Shown here: piece after piece, positions 1 to 4,827 of the stretch
Numbering within the stretch: the stretch's first letter is position 1
Layout: each line of letters starts with the position of its first letter
Source: an uncultured archaeon
GTDB taxonomy: Archaea > Thermoproteota > Nitrososphaeria > Nitrososphaerales > Nitrosopumilaceae
Assembly: GCA_950073955.1 (NCBI GenBank)
Contig: CATMRH010000070.1
Span: 1-5,935 of the forward strand
Direction of reading: 5' to 3'
DNA: 5,935 nt
The notes under the pieces: generated by a model
Databases searched by the model: none
Told to the model about the DNA's origin: nothing
What the model saw: only the letters and a program-made list of their open reading frames with translations
Program-made: the position numbers and the translations under genes

Positions 1-81
1 TTTTAGTCCCTCTAGTCCTGATTGCTCAGTAGCTACTAGGAGATCTGACACAATCTGCATACTAGTTCTATACGAATCCAT
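1..81 (-). CDS. N-terminus of a winged-helix DNA-binding regulator (partial, runs off left edge)
   Basis: The minus strand is open from an ATG at 81 to the window edge and encodes 27 residues beginning MDSYRTSMQIV and containing a DLLVATEQ helix. From family knowledge, this resembles the first helix of the short (about 90 aa) winged-helix regulators that are abundant in Thaumarchaeota, where a helix of this kind precedes the helix-turn-helix. The diagnostic HTH itself lies outside the window, so the assignment rests on N-terminal resemblance only. An in-frame ATG also exists at 102 and would add seven residues. I prefer 81 because a TATA-like sequence at 103-110 lies about 25 bases before it, giving a leaderless mRNA, and that box would overlap or abut the longer start. 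The gene is divergent from the membrane protein at 183. Confidence 0.6.
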   Translation of the reverse strand, partial: MDSYRTSMQIVSDLLVATEQSGLEGLK

Positions 82-102
82 GAGGAGTGTGTTTAGCCTC
101 AT

Positions 103-110
103 TTTATAAA
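103..110 (-). promoter_or_regulatory. TATA box of the left-edge regulator
   Basis: On the minus strand this reads TTTATAAA, a good archaeal TATA element, centred about 25 bases upstream of the ATG at 81. The motif is palindromic, so its direction is inferred from its distance to that start codon. Confidence 0.55.
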
Positions 111-130
111 TATTGGCATTTGTAACCTAT

Positions 131-150
131 CATTACCATTCATTACCAAT
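131..150 (+). repeat. 10-bp tandem direct repeat in the divergent promoter region
   Basis: Two adjacent copies of CATTACCAWT (CATTACCATT then CATTACCAAT, 9 of 10 identical) sit immediately upstream of the TATA box at 153. A period of one helical turn just upstream of a core promoter suits a transcription factor binding site. That role is inferred; chance is possible for so short a repeat. Confidence 0.4.
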
Positions 151-152
151 AG

Positions 153-160
153 GTATAAAT
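153..160 (+). promoter_or_regulatory. TATA box of the membrane protein gene
   Basis: GTATAAAT is centred about 26 bases before the ATG at 183. Transcription would therefore start at or next to the start codon and give a leaderless message, which supports that start. Confidence 0.6.
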
Positions 161-182
161 TATTGACAGAAACGGCACCTGT

Positions 183-1019
183 ATGAAGTTTGATGAGAAA
201 TCACGGAAAATCCCTGAAAAATCCCGAGGGAAAACGGATAGAGTAGTGATTATTCTTGTTTTATCATTACTTGTTGCAAGTTGTTTTTCATACTTTGTTG
301 TAGAAGCATTTGCTCAATCGGATTTACCATTAGAAGTAAGTTCAGATAACTCAACATACAGTCATAATGATACAATTACAATTAGCGGTCAAGTAGCAAA
401 TGTAATTCCAGGGAATGTACCAGTTACAATTACTGTTGTAAATTCAATGAACTCTATTGTTACAATTGATCAAATCAATGTATCAGATGATGGAGCCTTT
501 GAAACAACTTTCAATGCATCTGGAGGATTATGGAAATATGATGGAACATACATCATTAAGGTAAACTATGGCAGTCTAAATGACAATGTTATAGTTGAAT
601 TAATTGGTGGAGTACACAATCTAACTAATAGTGGAAATGGTTCAGGTGGAATGGTAACTGGTGCAGCAATCAATACAGATGAAATTATCCTTAATGATAA
701 GCAAACCACAATTATTGGAATCATCTCATTTGCTTTAATTGGAATTGTTGGTATCTTTATTGGTGTCCGTTCAAAGAAGATAAAATTAGAAATTTTTCAA
801 AGACGAGGTTTGACTAGTATTCAGAAAGAGCAAATTAGAAACAGACAATATGGTAAATGCAACATGTGTTTTACTTCACCATCACAGTGGAAATATGACT
901 ATTTTGATGGGTACAAAAGCAATAATGATCTAAATAATTACCAAGGCTTGTGCCCTGATTGCTTTTCTGTAAAAACTGAAAGAGATAATCGACCAAGTAT
1001 TTACCAAAAATCAAAGTAA
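183..1019 (+). CDS. Membrane protein: Ig-like ectodomain plus cytoplasmic degenerate HNH-type zinc finger
   Basis: This 278-residue protein has a basic N-terminus (1-20) and a hydrophobic segment (about 21-42) ending AFAQ, which is either a signal peptide or a membrane anchor. A beta-rich Ig-like/adhesin-type domain (about 48-141) follows, then a Gly/Asn-rich linker and a second membrane segment (about 175-195) followed by a basic RSKKIK stop-transfer. The tail (about 207-270) has CNMC (226-229) and CPDC (257-260) with an NN-x2-N spacer and KTERD, the layout of HNH nuclease zinc cores. The HNH histidines are absent: DYFDG stands where HHxDG is usual, and CPDCF where CPxCH is usual. All six N-x-S/T sequons (Asn 56, 62, 99, 111, 146, 152) lie between the membrane segments, as expected of a glycosylated outer domain. 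It is probably a surface protein with a non-catalytic cytoplasmic zinc-binding domain. The ligand and partner are unknown. It has its own promoter and a T-run terminator. Confidence 0.85.
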   Translation: MKFDEKSRKIPEKSRGKTDRVVIILVLSLLVASCFSYFVVEAFAQSDLPLEVSSDNSTYSHNDTITISGQVANVIPGNVPVTITVVNSMNSIVTIDQINVSDDGAFETTFNASGGLWKYDGTYIIKVNYGSLNDNVIVELIGGVHNLTNSGNGSGGMVTGAAINTDEIILNDKQTTIIGIISFALIGIVGIFIGVRSKKIKLEIFQRRGLTSIQKEQIRNRQYGKCNMCFTSPSQWKYDYFDGYKSNNDLNNYQGLCPDCFSVKTERDNRPSIYQKSK

Positions 1020-1033
1020 TTTATCATTTCTCA

Positions 1034-1041
1034 TTTTTTTT
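1034..1041 (+). terminator. Oligo-T terminator after the membrane protein gene
   Basis: A run of eight T, within a T-rich stretch (about 1021-1050), begins 14 bases after the stop codon at 1019. Archaeal RNA polymerase terminates on such T-runs without needing a hairpin. There is no clear hairpin here. Confidence 0.5.
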
Positions 1042-1171
1042 CTATTTCTATAAGTAATCAAATGATATTGAATGATATTTTTGAGTTTATCTTCCACTGA
1101 GAGTTCCTCTTAAATACAAATCGAGAGAAAATCAAGATAGTCTTTGTCTTTGACTCCAATCTCAATCTTTC

Positions 1172-1345
1172 TCAATTCAACACCTGAACCCTGACAAAAC
1201 TCCCCTCTCTGCAAATCAATTTAGTATGATTAACACAAAACCTCATGATTTGCTTACAGTAAGGACTTCGACTCCCCTCTTCAAAGTGGTAAAACATGAC
1301 TTGAGTGTAAGCTTCAGTATTACACCCTAACATATTGCAAATCAT
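1172..1345 (-). CDS. Small Cys-rich protein, possible zinc finger (57 aa)
   Basis: A minus-strand ATG (1343-1345) opens a 57-codon frame ending in TGA at 1172-1174. The peptide begins MICNMLGC and has Cys 3, 8, 30, 37 and 45 plus His 40, including YCKQIMRFCVNH at 29-40. The paired Cys/His clusters flanking a TEAYTQVMFYHFEEG segment look like a small zinc-binding protein, but I do not recognise a family. A TATA-like CCTTAATC lies about 24 bases before the ATG (1365-1372), the spacing seen at most genes here. The AT-rich region makes a run of 57 sense codons somewhat unusual, and the composition (Cys, His, aromatic residues) looks protein-like. It could still be a chance frame. It lies alone between two plus-strand genes. 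Confidence 0.42.
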   Translation of the reverse strand: MICNMLGCNTEAYTQVMFYHFEEGSRSPYCKQIMRFCVNHTKLICREGSFVRVQVLN

Positions 1346-1348
1346 GAG
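1242..1348. repeat. 12-bp perfect inverted repeat 107 bp across
   Basis: CTCATGATTTGC at 1242-1253 is the exact reverse complement of GCAAATCATGAG at 1337-1348. The inner flanks retain only patchy complementarity (GTAAGG near 1260 against CCTAAC near 1330). The right arm covers the start codon of the 57-residue frame and the left arm lies inside it. No convincing target-site duplication flanks the arms, so a mobile element is not supported. A chance or operator-like repeat is possible. Confidence 0.4.
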
Positions 1349-1415
1349 AACAATTCCTAGGAAAGATTAAGGCTAAAAGACTGGGTTATAGTGAAAATAA
1401 AAAGAATTTAGAAAA

Positions 1416-1423
1416 TGTTAAAG
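1416..1423 (+). promoter_or_regulatory. Weak TATA-like element of the 41-aa gene
   Basis: TGTTAAAG is centred about 27 bases before the ATG at 1446. It is a poor match, but it lies at the distance seen for the stronger promoters of this window. Confidence 0.3.
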
Positions 1424-1445
1424 ATTATTCTTGCTAAATAATGAT

Positions 1446-1571
1446 ATGAAACCAGATACAGCAAAAGATTCTATATTTTCTTCTGTGAAACCTGGGAACC
1501 TTCCGTGGTTTTTTCTACCAGTAATGCTGGGAATAATAGCATTAGTTGTAATTTTCAAGTGGTTTGATTAA
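1446..1571 (+). CDS. Small single-pass membrane protein (41 aa)
   Basis: ATG at 1446-1448 opens a 41-codon frame ending in TAA. The N-terminal half is polar (MKPDTAKDSIFSSVKPGN). Residues about 19-38 form one clear hydrophobic helix (LPWFFLPVMLGIIALVVIF), closed by KWFD. That layout of soluble tail, Pro-kinked membrane helix and short charged end is typical of real small membrane proteins and unlikely by chance. The earlier ATG at 1441 is followed at once by a stop. I do not recognise a family. It may be an accessory subunit of a membrane complex or a stand-alone peptide; nothing nearby decides. It is convergent with the 28-residue frame, with only 22 bases between their stop codons. Confidence 0.55.
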   Translation: MKPDTAKDSIFSSVKPGNLPWFFLPVMLGIIALVVIFKWFD

Positions 1572-1593
1572 TGCTCTATAGACCAATGAATAT

Positions 1594-1680
1594 TCATGTT
1601 GAAATATGATTTATTACATATATCAGAATCCCCAATCCAAGAATGCCATAAAATATGTTAGTGATATATTGAGGTTTCAT
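1594..1680 (-). CDS. Tiny single-pass membrane peptide (28 aa)
   Basis: A minus-strand ATG (1678-1680) opens a 28-codon frame ending in TGA. After MKPQYITN, residues about 9-24 are a hydrophobic helix with small-residue spacing (FYGILGLGILIYVI), and the frame ends NHIST. A TATA-like GATATACT lies about 25 bases before the ATG, which supports a leaderless gene. The size is at the limit of what can be called from sequence alone. The single-helix composition and the well-placed promoter are the reasons for listing it. No family is recognised. Confidence 0.45.
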   Translation of the reverse strand: MKPQYITNIFYGILGLGILIYVINHIST

Positions 1681-1700
1681 AATTAGAATGTCCAAAATCC

Positions 1701-1709
1701 AGTATATCT
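1701..1709 (-). promoter_or_regulatory. TATA box before the 28-aa peptide gene
   Basis: On the minus strand this reads AGATATACT, centred about 25 bases upstream of the ATG at 1680. The core is nearly palindromic, so it could also fire on the plus strand and start transcription near 1731, at the edge of the neighbouring structured element. Confidence 0.45.
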
Positions 1710-1726
1710 TCTTTTAGTGCACGTTG

Positions 1727-1840
1727 AAAAAATTTAGAAGACTGAAGATTTGGAACTAACCTTTACGAGATACGAAAGAGTCTGTACCACGTAACACGCT
1801 AGTAGAGTATTGTGGTGGTATGTGTTGCCTCAGTCTTCAT
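1727..1840 (-). ncRNA. Candidate structured small RNA of unknown class
   Basis: A 9-bp perfect inverted repeat (GAAGACTGA at 1737-1745, TCAGTCTTC at 1830-1838) closes a 102-base element. Inside it, bases 1785-1790 are exactly complementary to 1815-1820, and 1793-1797 to 1822-1826. These two pairings cross, so the core could form a pseudoknot, or a nested 14-bp imperfect hairpin instead. On the minus strand a TATA-like TAGTTTATT (1862-1870) lies about 26 bases before the first arm. A run of six T (1727-1732) lies 4 bases after the last arm, so promoter, folded body and terminator fit one short transcript of about 110 nt. I see no tRNA T-loop, box C/D pair or SRP features. An ACA at 1843-1845 follows the stem on the plus strand, so a plus-strand H/ACA-like RNA is an alternative. 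The minus strand also carries a 13-codon ATG frame from 1840, which is too short to call. Confidence 0.42.
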
Positions 1841-1861
1841 TAACAATATGCTAAATTCAAT

Positions 1862-1870
1862 AATAAACTA
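1862..1870 (-). promoter_or_regulatory. TATA-like element before the candidate small RNA
   Basis: TAGTTTATT on the minus strand is centred about 26-28 bases before position 1839, the edge of the closing stem. The surrounding DNA is AT-rich, so a fortuitous match is possible. Confidence 0.35.
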
Positions 1871-2104
1871 GATCTAATAGCAAACTAACATCTGTGTGTT
1901 ATTTTGTATAAATTTTATTATTTGTTAATTCAGCTATATTGTTTACATTTGATATAGATTGTATTGATTCTGTCTTGTTTCAGGTGTTTCTATTCCAGTT
2001 CCAATGGGTTTGAACAGTATCAATGTTAGGTATTTTCCATTTTGGAATCGATCTTACGCATAAAATTCCATAGTCCTTATGTCAAAATTTAACTTACACC
2101 AATC
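1871..2104. other. AT-rich intergenic stretch with no supported gene
   Basis: I find no frame of convincing length or composition on either strand. A plus-strand frame around 1980-2060 reads GVSIPVPMG and ends FPFWNRSYA before a stop. It faintly recalls the C-terminal region of aldehyde dehydrogenases but is too short and divergent to claim. The region presumably includes the promoter of the truncated TrmB-type gene, for which only a weak TATA-like CCTTATGT (2075-2082) is well placed. Confidence 0.4.
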
Positions 2105-2353
2105 ATGCAAGTTGTCAACATCTCAAAGTCATATGATGGCAATTTTGATAGATTTGAAAAGATTTCAAATTCTATACAAGAGATCCTAAAGAAATTAGGA
2201 TTAACAAAAAATGAATCAAAGGTATACGCCTATCTAAGTAAGAATGGACCAACAAAAGCAAAAATAATTTCCCAAAACCAAGAAATTCCCAGAACACAAA
2301 CTTATCATTTATTGAATGAATCACAAAATCAAATTTTTTTATTTATTATTTAA
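2105..2353 (+). pseudogene. Truncated TrmB-type regulator, DNA-binding domain only
   Basis: The 82-residue frame carries an N-terminal helix (about 14-31) and a TrmB-type winged helix: LGLTKNESKVYAYLSKNG (31-48), then a recognition-helix region ending IPRTQTYHLLNE (61-72). In intact TrmB relatives a Gly-containing wing and a long C-terminal effector-binding domain follow, for about 250 residues or more in total. Here the frame turns into NQIFLFII over a T7 run and stops in AT-rich DNA. The 43 bases before the next gene end hold no further TrmB-like sequence in other frames, so this is a 3' loss and not a single frameshift. The helix-turn-helix itself looks intact, so it may be a recent relic or a stand-alone DNA-binding peptide acting as a competitor. 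Regulatory target unknown. Confidence 0.7.
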
Positions 2354-2371
2354 AATCCATAATTTGAGATT

Positions 2372-2378
2372 AAAAAAA
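2372..2378 (-). terminator. Oligo-T terminator of the nuclease gene
   Basis: Seven A on the plus strand form a T7 run on the minus strand, 18 bases after the nuclease stop codon (2397-2399). No stable hairpin precedes it, as is usual for archaeal intrinsic termination. Confidence 0.45.
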
Positions 2379-2396
2379 CTGCCTAGTTCTGCATAG

Positions 2397-2927
2397 TTAG
2401 CAACCATGTTTTTGAGCCCAAGAATCATTTGCAAACTCACTGGAATCACAAAATTGATCCGCCAAATATCCCAAATCTGCATCTAGCAGTTCTTGATTTA
2501 GATTCATGCCATTGCAGTAAATCACTCCAATCATTCTGCCATAACTTTCTACAGTCTGACTGTCGTCTTCATCAACTATTACATCAGACCCAACAGGACA
2601 AATTGTTTGGATAAAATTTCTAGATTCTATTCCTCCATATCCACTTAACTCAGGAGCTGATGCCAATGCAAATCTAATTGATTCTCCATCGACATGAATT
2701 GTATCGCCATCAATAATTTTAGTTACAGTTCCAGTGATACATCTAGCAGTTCCTGAACAATCCTGTGATAAAGATTGAGTAGGTTCTGTTTGTTTTGGTT
2801 CTTCAATTATGACTTTTTCAGTCTCTCTTTCAAAATCAAGTGGTGTGTGTCCTCCGCCTCCAATTAAAATCATAATAATTACTACTGGAACACCAACACC
2901 TATTCCAATAACTAGATCTTTTTTCAA
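2397..2927 (-). CDS. Membrane-anchored staphylococcal nuclease-like (SNase) protein
   Basis: The 176-residue protein has an N-terminal hydrophobic anchor (about 5-24), a polar linker with Glu/Pro/Gln (31-56) and a compact SNase OB-fold domain (about 62-165). Catalytic positions of Staphylococcus nuclease can be matched. IIDGDT (71-76) carries the metal-binding Asp. Arg85 matches R35, Glu93 matches E43 and Arg131 in ESYGRMIG matches R87. The stretch corresponding to VDTPE reads ASAPE (89-93), so D40 and T41 are replaced by Ser and Ala. Six cysteines (57, 63, 110, 138, 160, 176) suggest disulfides outside the membrane. The likely role is extracytoplasmic cleavage of DNA or RNA for scavenging or defence, with activity uncertain given the altered metal ligand. 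The start is TTG: no ATG or GTG exists in frame after the upstream stop, and a TATA-like CTTTAAGA lies about 28 bases before it. The protein ends with cysteine. Confidence 0.88.
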   Translation of the reverse strand: MKKDLVIGIGVGVPVVIIMILIGGGGHTPLDFERETEKVIIEEPKQTEPTQSLSQDCSGTARCITGTVTKIIDGDTIHVDGESIRFALASAPELSGYGGIESRNFIQTICPVGSDVIVDEDDSQTVESYGRMIGVIYCNGMNLNQELLDADLGYLADQFCDSSEFANDSWAQKHGC

Positions 2928-2950
2928 ATCATTTTCTAATAATTAATAAT

Positions 2951-2960
2951 AATCTTAAAG
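2951..2960 (-). promoter_or_regulatory. TATA-like element of the nuclease gene
   Basis: The minus strand reads CTTTAAGATT, centred about 28 bases upstream of the TTG start at 2927. This gives the nuclease its own promoter despite the VOC gene lying 81 bases upstream in the same orientation. Confidence 0.4.
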
Positions 2961-3008
2961 TTTTACAACAACTATAGTCATAAACTTGGATTACCAACAA
3001 ACTATCTT

Positions 3009-3398
3009 CTATAGTCCGCCACCAGAAATTTCACCCAGTTCTATCTCATAACCACTAGGATCTACAATGTAAACTGATTTTGATTTATCCCAATCCACTA
3101 TACCTCCATAAAGTACCTCAACACCTAGTTCTTTGCATTTTTGAATAATTTCATTAAAATTCGCAATATTGAATCCAAAGTGAGCGATTCCCCCCTCTGG
3201 TGACATGTCAGGTATTTCATACATACAAAGCTTGATTGCATCATTTCCAATAATTTTTGACGGTGCATCTGTTTTGTTTGGATTTTCTTCTTGTTTTATC
3301 TCAAAGCCAAAAAGATTTTTGTAAAATTCTACACTTTTCTCCAAATCTTTGACTTTCATATTTACATGATCAATTGATGTAGCTTTAAGATTACTCAT
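3009..3398 (-). CDS. VOC superfamily (glyoxalase/bleomycin-resistance fold) protein
   Basis: The 129-residue protein is the usual length for a single-polypeptide VOC unit made of two beta-alpha-beta-beta-beta modules. Module 1 starts at IDHVNMKV (9-16) and continues with the typical DLEKSVEFYKNLFGFE helix (18-33). Module 2 begins at GGIAHFGFNI (69-78) and ends DPSGYEIEL (113-121). His11, His73 and Glu120 sit at the positions that usually bind the divalent metal, so it is probably a metal-dependent lyase, isomerase or dioxygenase-like enzyme. The substrate cannot be read from the sequence. Glyoxalase I or an antibiotic/fosfomycin-type function should not be assumed. It probably acts in the cytoplasm, as no signal is seen. 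The ATG at 3398 is supported by a TATA box about 25 bases upstream. It is divergent from hisS. Confidence 0.88.
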   Translation of the reverse strand: MSNLKATSIDHVNMKVKDLEKSVEFYKNLFGFEIKQEENPNKTDAPSKIIGNDAIKLCMYEIPDMSPEGGIAHFGFNIANFNEIIQKCKELGVEVLYGGIVDWDKSKSVYIVDPSGYEIELGEISGGGL

Positions 3399-3418
3399 AC
3401 AACTTGTAGATGATTCTG

Positions 3419-3426
3419 ATATTTAG
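3419..3426 (-). promoter_or_regulatory. TATA box of the VOC gene
   Basis: The minus strand reads CTAAATAT, centred about 25 bases before the ATG at 3398, consistent with a leaderless transcript. Confidence 0.5.
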
Positions 3427-3433
3427 TTTGATT

Positions 3434-3465
3434 ATCACGTACAAATTACATACATATCACATACA
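3434..3465. repeat. Direct repeat in the VOC/hisS divergent promoter region
   Basis: ATCACGTACA (3434-3443) and ATCACATACA (3456-3465) match at 9 of 10 bases and start 22 bp apart, about two helical turns. The intervening DNA also contains TACATACATA. The position just upstream of the VOC TATA box suits a regulator binding on one face of the helix. That role is inferred. Confidence 0.35.
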
Positions 3466-3510
3466 TCTAAAAACTAGATAAAATCAATCAAAATTTCATC
3501 AATTTTTAGA

Positions 3511-3522
3511 AATATCTAAATC
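3511..3522 (+). promoter_or_regulatory. TATA-like element of hisS
   Basis: AATATCTAAATC lies about 25-36 bases before the TTG start at 3547. It is a moderate TATA match that would give a leader of only a few bases at most. Confidence 0.4.
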
Positions 3523-3546
3523 CCAACCATTCAACAAGTAATCATC

Positions 3547-4827
3547 TTGGAACTACCACGTGGAATGAAGGACTTTGAGGAAAAAGAGAACGCAAACATT
3601 GAGCACATTAGATATCATTTCAAGCAACTTTCTAATCTATATGGATTCTCATTTATGGCTCCATCACCAATTGAACTTCTATCAGTATTGGAGACAAAGT
3701 CAGGTCCAGCAATCAAGGACGAAATCTACTTCTTCAAAGACAAAGGAGAAAGAGAAGTAGCACTACGATATGACTTTACAGTTGGTCTGACAAGATATGC
3801 CGCATCTCAAAAGTCAATGAAGCTTCCAGCAAAAATCTCAAGCTTTGGTGGAGTATTTCGATATGACGAACCCCAAAAGGGAAGATACCGGTACTTTCAC
3901 CAGTGGGATATTGAGATTTATGGCAAGCCTACCCTAGAATCTGAGGCTGAAATAATTGAATTGACATCTCGACTATTTGATTCACTATTACTCAAAAATA
4001 TCACCATTGACATTAACCACAGAAATCTTGTAGAGTCTTACATTAACAAAATTTTTGATTCCAAAGAACCACAATTAGTAGCTGATATTTTACGAGCAGT
4101 AGATAAGATTGCAAAAAAATCCAAAGATGAAATCTTAAAGGAATTCAAAGACAGATATGAAACAGATAAACTAGAAAAAATTCTAGAGTTCTCCCAAATC
4201 AAAGGAAGTATTACAGAAGTTGAAAAAGCATTTGATGTATCGCAACTAGAGTCTTGGGATGAGATAAAATTATTGATTGACTCTCTAGAGAATAGAGGCG
4301 TATCAAATGTCAGAATTAATTTTGGAATAGTTAGGGGATTAGATTACTATTCAGGTATTGTCTTTGAAGTATTTGACAAAAACTCTACGTTGGGGGCTCT
4401 TGCTGGTGGTGGACGATATGATTCCCTAACTAAAGCATTTGGAAGAGAAGACATTGGAGCTACAGGAGTTGCTGGTGGAGTTGAGAGAATCATTCTAACA
4501 ATGCAAGAGCAAGGAATCATTCCAGAATTAAAACAGAACAGAGTTGCTGTACTATACACCGATGATGAGATGCAAAAAGTTGCACATTCCATTACATCAT
4601 TACTACGTCTAGCTAACATTCCCACTGACATGGACTTGGCAGGACGTAACCTAAAGAAACAGATGGAGATAGCAACAAACGCACGATTCTCAATTATTGT
4701 AGGACCAAAAGAACTAGAAGGGGGAAATGTTGTTCTACGTGATATGATTGATGGAACTGAAGTAGTAACATCTTTGGAAAAACTTACCGAAGATCCAAAC
4801 TCTATTCTTAATTTAGAAAAGCCCTAG
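3547..4827 (+). CDS. hisS: Histidyl-tRNA synthetase
   Basis: This 426-residue class II synthetase attaches histidine to tRNA-His in the cytoplasm. The N-terminus MELPRGMKDF is the family signature start. KDEIYFFKDKGERE and ALRYDFTVGLTRY (58-84) form the ATP/histidine site. Motif 2 runs from FRYDEPQKGRYRYFHQWD (104-121) to EIYG (123-126). The His-specific motif RGLDYYSGIVFEV is at 263-275 and GGGRYDSL at 287-294. Motif 3 is TGVAGGVERIIL (306-317), with catalytic Arg314. The C-terminal anticodon-binding domain covers about 331-412. The length is normal and no key residue is missing. The start is TTG: the in-frame stop upstream is followed by no ATG or GTG, and the TTG places the conserved LPRGM at the usual distance. 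The 3' end overlaps the convergent aIF6 gene by 20 bp. Confidence 0.97.
   Translation: MELPRGMKDFEEKENANIEHIRYHFKQLSNLYGFSFMAPSPIELLSVLETKSGPAIKDEIYFFKDKGEREVALRYDFTVGLTRYAASQKSMKLPAKISSFGGVFRYDEPQKGRYRYFHQWDIEIYGKPTLESEAEIIELTSRLFDSLLLKNITIDINHRNLVESYINKIFDSKEPQLVADILRAVDKIAKKSKDEILKEFKDRYETDKLEKILEFSQIKGSITEVEKAFDVSQLESWDEIKLLIDSLENRGVSNVRINFGIVRGLDYYSGIVFEVFDKNSTLGALAGGGRYDSLTKAFGREDIGATGVAGGVERIILTMQEQGIIPELKQNRVAVLYTDDEMQKVAHSITSLLRLANIPTDMDLAGRNLKKQMEIATNARFSIIVGPKELEGGNVVLRDMIDGTEVVTSLEKLTEDPNSILNLEKP

Noticed and set aside
1011..1097. Minus-strand GTG frame of 28 codons (VEDKLKNIIQYH...) overlapping the end of the membrane protein gene
   Set aside because: It needs a GTG start with no well-placed TATA box, it runs through the T-run terminator as poly-Lys, and its Lys/Asn-rich composition is what AT-rich DNA gives by chance.
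1242..1348. Small transposable element (MITE) bounded by 12-bp inverted repeats
   Set aside because: No clear target-site duplication and only one copy in the window; kept only as a repeat.
1737..1838. tRNA gene as explanation for the structured element
   Set aside because: The closing stem is 9 bp, there is no GTTCRA T-loop and no anticodon arm of the right size.
1980..2060. Short plus-strand frame with GVSIPVPMG and FPFWNRSYA, faintly like an aldehyde dehydrogenase C-terminal segment
   Set aside because: Bounded by stops, about 30 residues, key glycines missing; resemblance too weak to call a gene remnant.
2429..2614. Plus-strand open frame inside the SNase gene
   Set aside because: Antisense shadow of a well-supported gene; His/Leu/Gln-rich composition with no domain.
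3434..3465. CRISPR-like array
   Set aside because: Only two 10-bp units with a 12-bp gap; too short for repeats and spacers.
3575..3760. Second plus-strand frame inside hisS
   Set aside because: Out-of-frame shadow of the synthetase coding sequence.
4347..4631. Minus-strand open frame inside hisS
   Set aside because: Antisense shadow; covers conserved synthetase motifs on the other strand.
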